Positions 7,058 through 7,981 of a stretch of DNA of 7,981 nucleotides are shown here, one piece after another. Under the pieces are notes generated by a model. It was given only the letters and a program-made list of their open reading frames with translations, did not search any database and was not told the DNA's origin. The stretch is from positions 1 to 7,981 of the forward strand of contig DAHVVW010000084.1 in the NCBI GenBank assembly GCA_027357125.1, read 5' to 3'. Origin of the DNA: Clostridiales bacterium. Its GTDB lineage: Bacteria > Bacillota > Desulfitobacteriia > Desulfitobacteriales > Desulfitobacteriaceae. The position numbers were made by a program, and so were the translations under genes. Positions within the stretch are counted from its first letter, which is position 1. The number at the start of each line of letters is the position of its first letter.

Positions 7058-7981
7058 TTATTGTAGATACTCCCCGCGCGGGGTCTTGATGATGCGTTGG
7101 ATTTTTTCCTCATTTCCGTTCAGGGCATTAATATACAGCAAATACTCTTCACCCTTGTACTTTCCTCTGAATTCCCAGGAAAATACTTCTTGGTTGCCCA
7201 TCTTGGGAATAAGTGCGAGCCTGCTTTCGCTCACCTGGAAATCCGAGCGCAGTTTGCGTTTGGCATTATCCGCGGACAGGGCTTTGTTTTTACTGACATC
7301 GCGGTCCGTGTGGTAAGCATAATACGGAGTAGCATCGAATCCTACCAGCTTCCCACTGTCAAGCCCCACCATTAGGCGGACTTTATCAGGGTAAATCCTG
7401 ACTCCGTCCTGCTCGCTTATGGCCTCTAATTGCAGGTAAGATCCAAAATCTTCGCTGGAAGTTAGAACCATGGTGTTCCAGCCCAAGGTCTTGAGCGCAG
7501 CCAAAGCTTTGCTCTTGGCGTCCTCAGGGCTAAGTGTGCGGGCCTGCAGCTCGCGCTGGTAGCGGTAAATTGTCACAACTCCCCCCTTATTACTCACTTC
7601 GAGTGAGGCATCCCCCTGTTTCCACTGGAATCCTGCAAAAGGCCCCTGAGTTTCCCCTGTAAATTCAAGGTTGTCAACCGCATACCCTATTTTCGTCAGG
7701 AAGTCCCTGGCAGCTGCCTGTGACTGTTCACGGCTGACCTCACCGGAGGGGAGCCCCAGCGGCTTATCCACGTATTTGGTGGAAAACTCTCCCGTATAAC
7801 TAAAGGGTGGAAGTTTCTGCAGGCTTGCATCCAATTGTTCCAAGCCGCCGCGTACGGACTGAGGGGGGCCCTCCTGGCCCTCAGCAGCGGCTTCCGCCAC
7901 CTGAGTTTTGCCCAGTCCTAAGCGTTGGCGCAGGGTAGGAGACTTTGTAAGCCAGGCCGTTTGCTCCGTATCCATAAGGTT
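7058..7981 (-). CDS. ypeB: Germination protein YpeB, C-terminal part (partial, 5' end outside the window)
   Basis: 307 residues are visible and the frame is open to the window edge, where codons for Asn and Leu precede the first methionine at 7975, so that methionine is probably internal. Full YpeB is about 450 residues with an N-terminal membrane anchor, which is not seen here. YpeB is made in the forespore and is needed for the cortex-lytic enzyme SleB to be localised and stable in the dormant spore. The visible part contains PepSY-like repeats: LGLPSGEVSREQSQAAARDFL, SPEDAKSKALAALKTLGW and the last one around ALSADNAKRKLRSDF. It ends with the family-typical GFDATPYYAYHTDR, EVFSWEFRGK and LLYINALNGNEEKIQ. 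The upstream gene is expected to be sleB by analogy with Bacillus, but it is outside the window. Family assignment is by motif recall; there are no frameshifts in the visible part. Confidence 0.85.
   Translation of the reverse strand, partial: NLMDTEQTAWLTKSPTLRQRLGLGKTQVAEAAAEGQEGPPQSVRGGLEQLDASLQKLPPFSYTGEFSTKYVDKPLGLPSGEVSREQSQAAARDFLTKIGYAVDNLEFTGETQGPFAGFQWKQGDASLEVSNKGGVVTIYRYQRELQARTLSPEDAKSKALAALKTLGWNTMVLTSSEDFGSYLQLEAISEQDGVRIYPDKVRLMVGLDSGKLVGFDATPYYAYHTDRDVSKNKALSADNAKRKLRSDFQVSESRLALIPKMGNQEVFSWEFRGKYKGEEYLLYINALNGNEEKIQRIIKTPRGEYLQ

Overview
The window is a compact stretch of a sporulating Gram-positive (Firmicutes) chromosome. All seven genes lie on the minus strand, so they are read from right to left. 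A YpeB-like germination protein, a Spo0F-like phosphorelay protein and an RNA polymerase delta subunit together point to an endospore former. The gene order argS - rpoE - pyrG - spo0F resembles Bacillus, while the ArgRS signature (HMGN), the balanced base composition and the extra wall genes fit a clostridial lineage such as Peptococcaceae or Desulfitobacteriaceae. That placement is inference; no search was possible.

Layout in direction of transcription: (1) 7981-7058, C-terminal part of ypeB, running off the window edge and followed by an intrinsic terminator; (2) 7057-6814, a 244-base gap with that terminator, a second hairpin and two candidate argS promoters; (3) 6813-5128, argS; (4) 5056-4586, rpoE (delta subunit, TTG start, acidic tail); (5) 4585-4450, a strong sigma-A-type promoter followed by a terminator-like hairpin inside the pyrG leader; (6) 4449-2857, pyrG; (7) 2856-2729, a promoter and a hairpin between pyrG and the next gene; (8) 2728-1637, a FemABX-family aminoacyltransferase; (9) 1632-451, an unusual alanine-racemase-like protein, tightly coupled to the FemABX gene; (10) 406-41, spo0F (TTG start), with a near-consensus sigma-H promoter embedded in the end of the racemase gene.

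Functionally the window mixes housekeeping (arginyl-tRNA, RNA polymerase accessory subunit, CTP synthesis) with cell-wall chemistry (FemABX plus racemase) and sporulation control (Spo0F, YpeB). The most distinctive parts are the wall-gene pair between pyrG and spo0F, with a racemase that has lost several canonical alanine racemase active-site elements, and two places where a promoter is followed at once by a terminator-like hairpin, which suggests attenuation. I found no phage, insertion sequence, CRISPR array, tRNA or rRNA, and nothing that amounts to a wholly new system. No stretch over 300 bases lacks a gene.
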